NCBI GenBank assembly: GCA_023264135.1 | Contig: JALQSZ010000131.1 | Coordinates: forward strand, 1-5,141 | From: Acidimicrobiales bacterium | GTDB taxonomy: Bacteria > Actinomycetota > Acidimicrobiia > Acidimicrobiales > Acidimicrobilacustridaceae | Length of the DNA stretch: 5,141 bases | Direction: 5' to 3' | Position numbers and translations under genes: made by a program | Part shown: positions 5,010-5,141 of the stretch, one piece after another | Layout: every line of letters starts with the position of its first letter | Position numbering within the stretch: the first letter of the stretch is position 1 | The notes under the pieces: model-generated | Database searches by the model: none | Seen by the model: only the letters and a program-made list of their open reading frames with translations | Told to the model about the DNA's origin: nothing

Positions 5010-5141
5010 TTACTTCGAAATCGCGAGCTCGCGCAGAAGCGGGATCCACGTTGCGAAAGTAGGAACCTCAAGGTTGAGCACTTTCCCGTGGTCGTCCCAG
5101 CGGCGAAGGCTGATCGCATCGGCGCTTCTGTCTCGTTCTAG
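5010..5141 (-). CDS. C-terminal fragment of an HD-domain (metal phosphohydrolase/oxygenase-like) protein, 5' end outside window
   Basis: Reading the minus strand from the right edge, a frame without a start codon runs for 43 residues to TAA at 5012-5010. The peptide contains SADAISLRRWDDHGKVLNLEV (6-26) and ends TWIPLLRELAISK. The 'A-x-LRRWDD-x-x-K' pattern followed by a 'PLL' tail is what I recall from the C-termini of HD-domain proteins related to PhnZ-type phosphonate-degradation proteins. The metal-binding HD residues would lie upstream, outside the window. The coding signal is supported by the family-like composition and by the neat convergent end with the preceding gene. The family name rests on a short motif from memory, and an unrelated protein remains possible. 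Confidence 0.65.
   Translation of the reverse strand, partial: LERDRSADAISLRRWDDHGKVLNLEVPTFATWIPLLRELAISK

Overview
The window looks like chromosomal DNA of an actinobacterium. Base composition is moderately high in GC (judged by eye, not counted). Gene content fits Actinomycetota: an F420-type (DDN/TIGR00026) reductase, a mycobacterial-style 'dihydrodipicolinate reductase-like' dehydrogenase, a FrnE-type DsbA protein, and several SDR enzymes. A lineage such as Acidimicrobiia is my guess only. No mobile element, CRISPR array, tRNA, rRNA or phage gene was seen.

Layout. The left edge (1-527, +) holds the C-terminal part of a DUF4010/MgtC-SapB-like membrane protein. It is followed after 42 nt by a complete FrnE-type thiol oxidoreductase (570-1283, +). 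Facing it are two minus-strand genes in the order SDR dehydrogenase (2645->1863), then F420-type flavin/deazaflavin oxidoreductase (1799->1317). They are 63 nt apart and are probably co-transcribed. A 134-bp divergent intergenic region (2646-2779) separates the SDR from a plus-strand pair: an atypical extended-SDR 'epimerase-like' protein (2780-3886) and a DapB_N/diaminopentanoate-dehydrogenase-like oxidoreductase (3933-5009). At the right edge a gene fragment without a start codon (5141->5010, -) reads as the C-terminus of an HD-domain family protein. Its stop codon directly abuts the stop of the plus-strand gene.

How the parts may work together. The four central genes are all nucleotide- or deazaflavin-cofactor redox enzymes arranged around one divergent control region. 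That region contains a perfect 15-bp palindrome, an 11-bp direct repeat with one copy close to each start codon, and a plausible -10 box. A shared regulator and a shared catabolic or redox role are reasonable inferences, but no substrate can be read from the sequence. The most useful observations are the operator-like architecture at 2646-2779, a probable leaderless start at 3933, the loss of the canonical YxxxK pair in the epimerase-like protein, and the zero-spacing convergent stops at 5007-5012. I did not find convincing evidence of an entirely new biological system.
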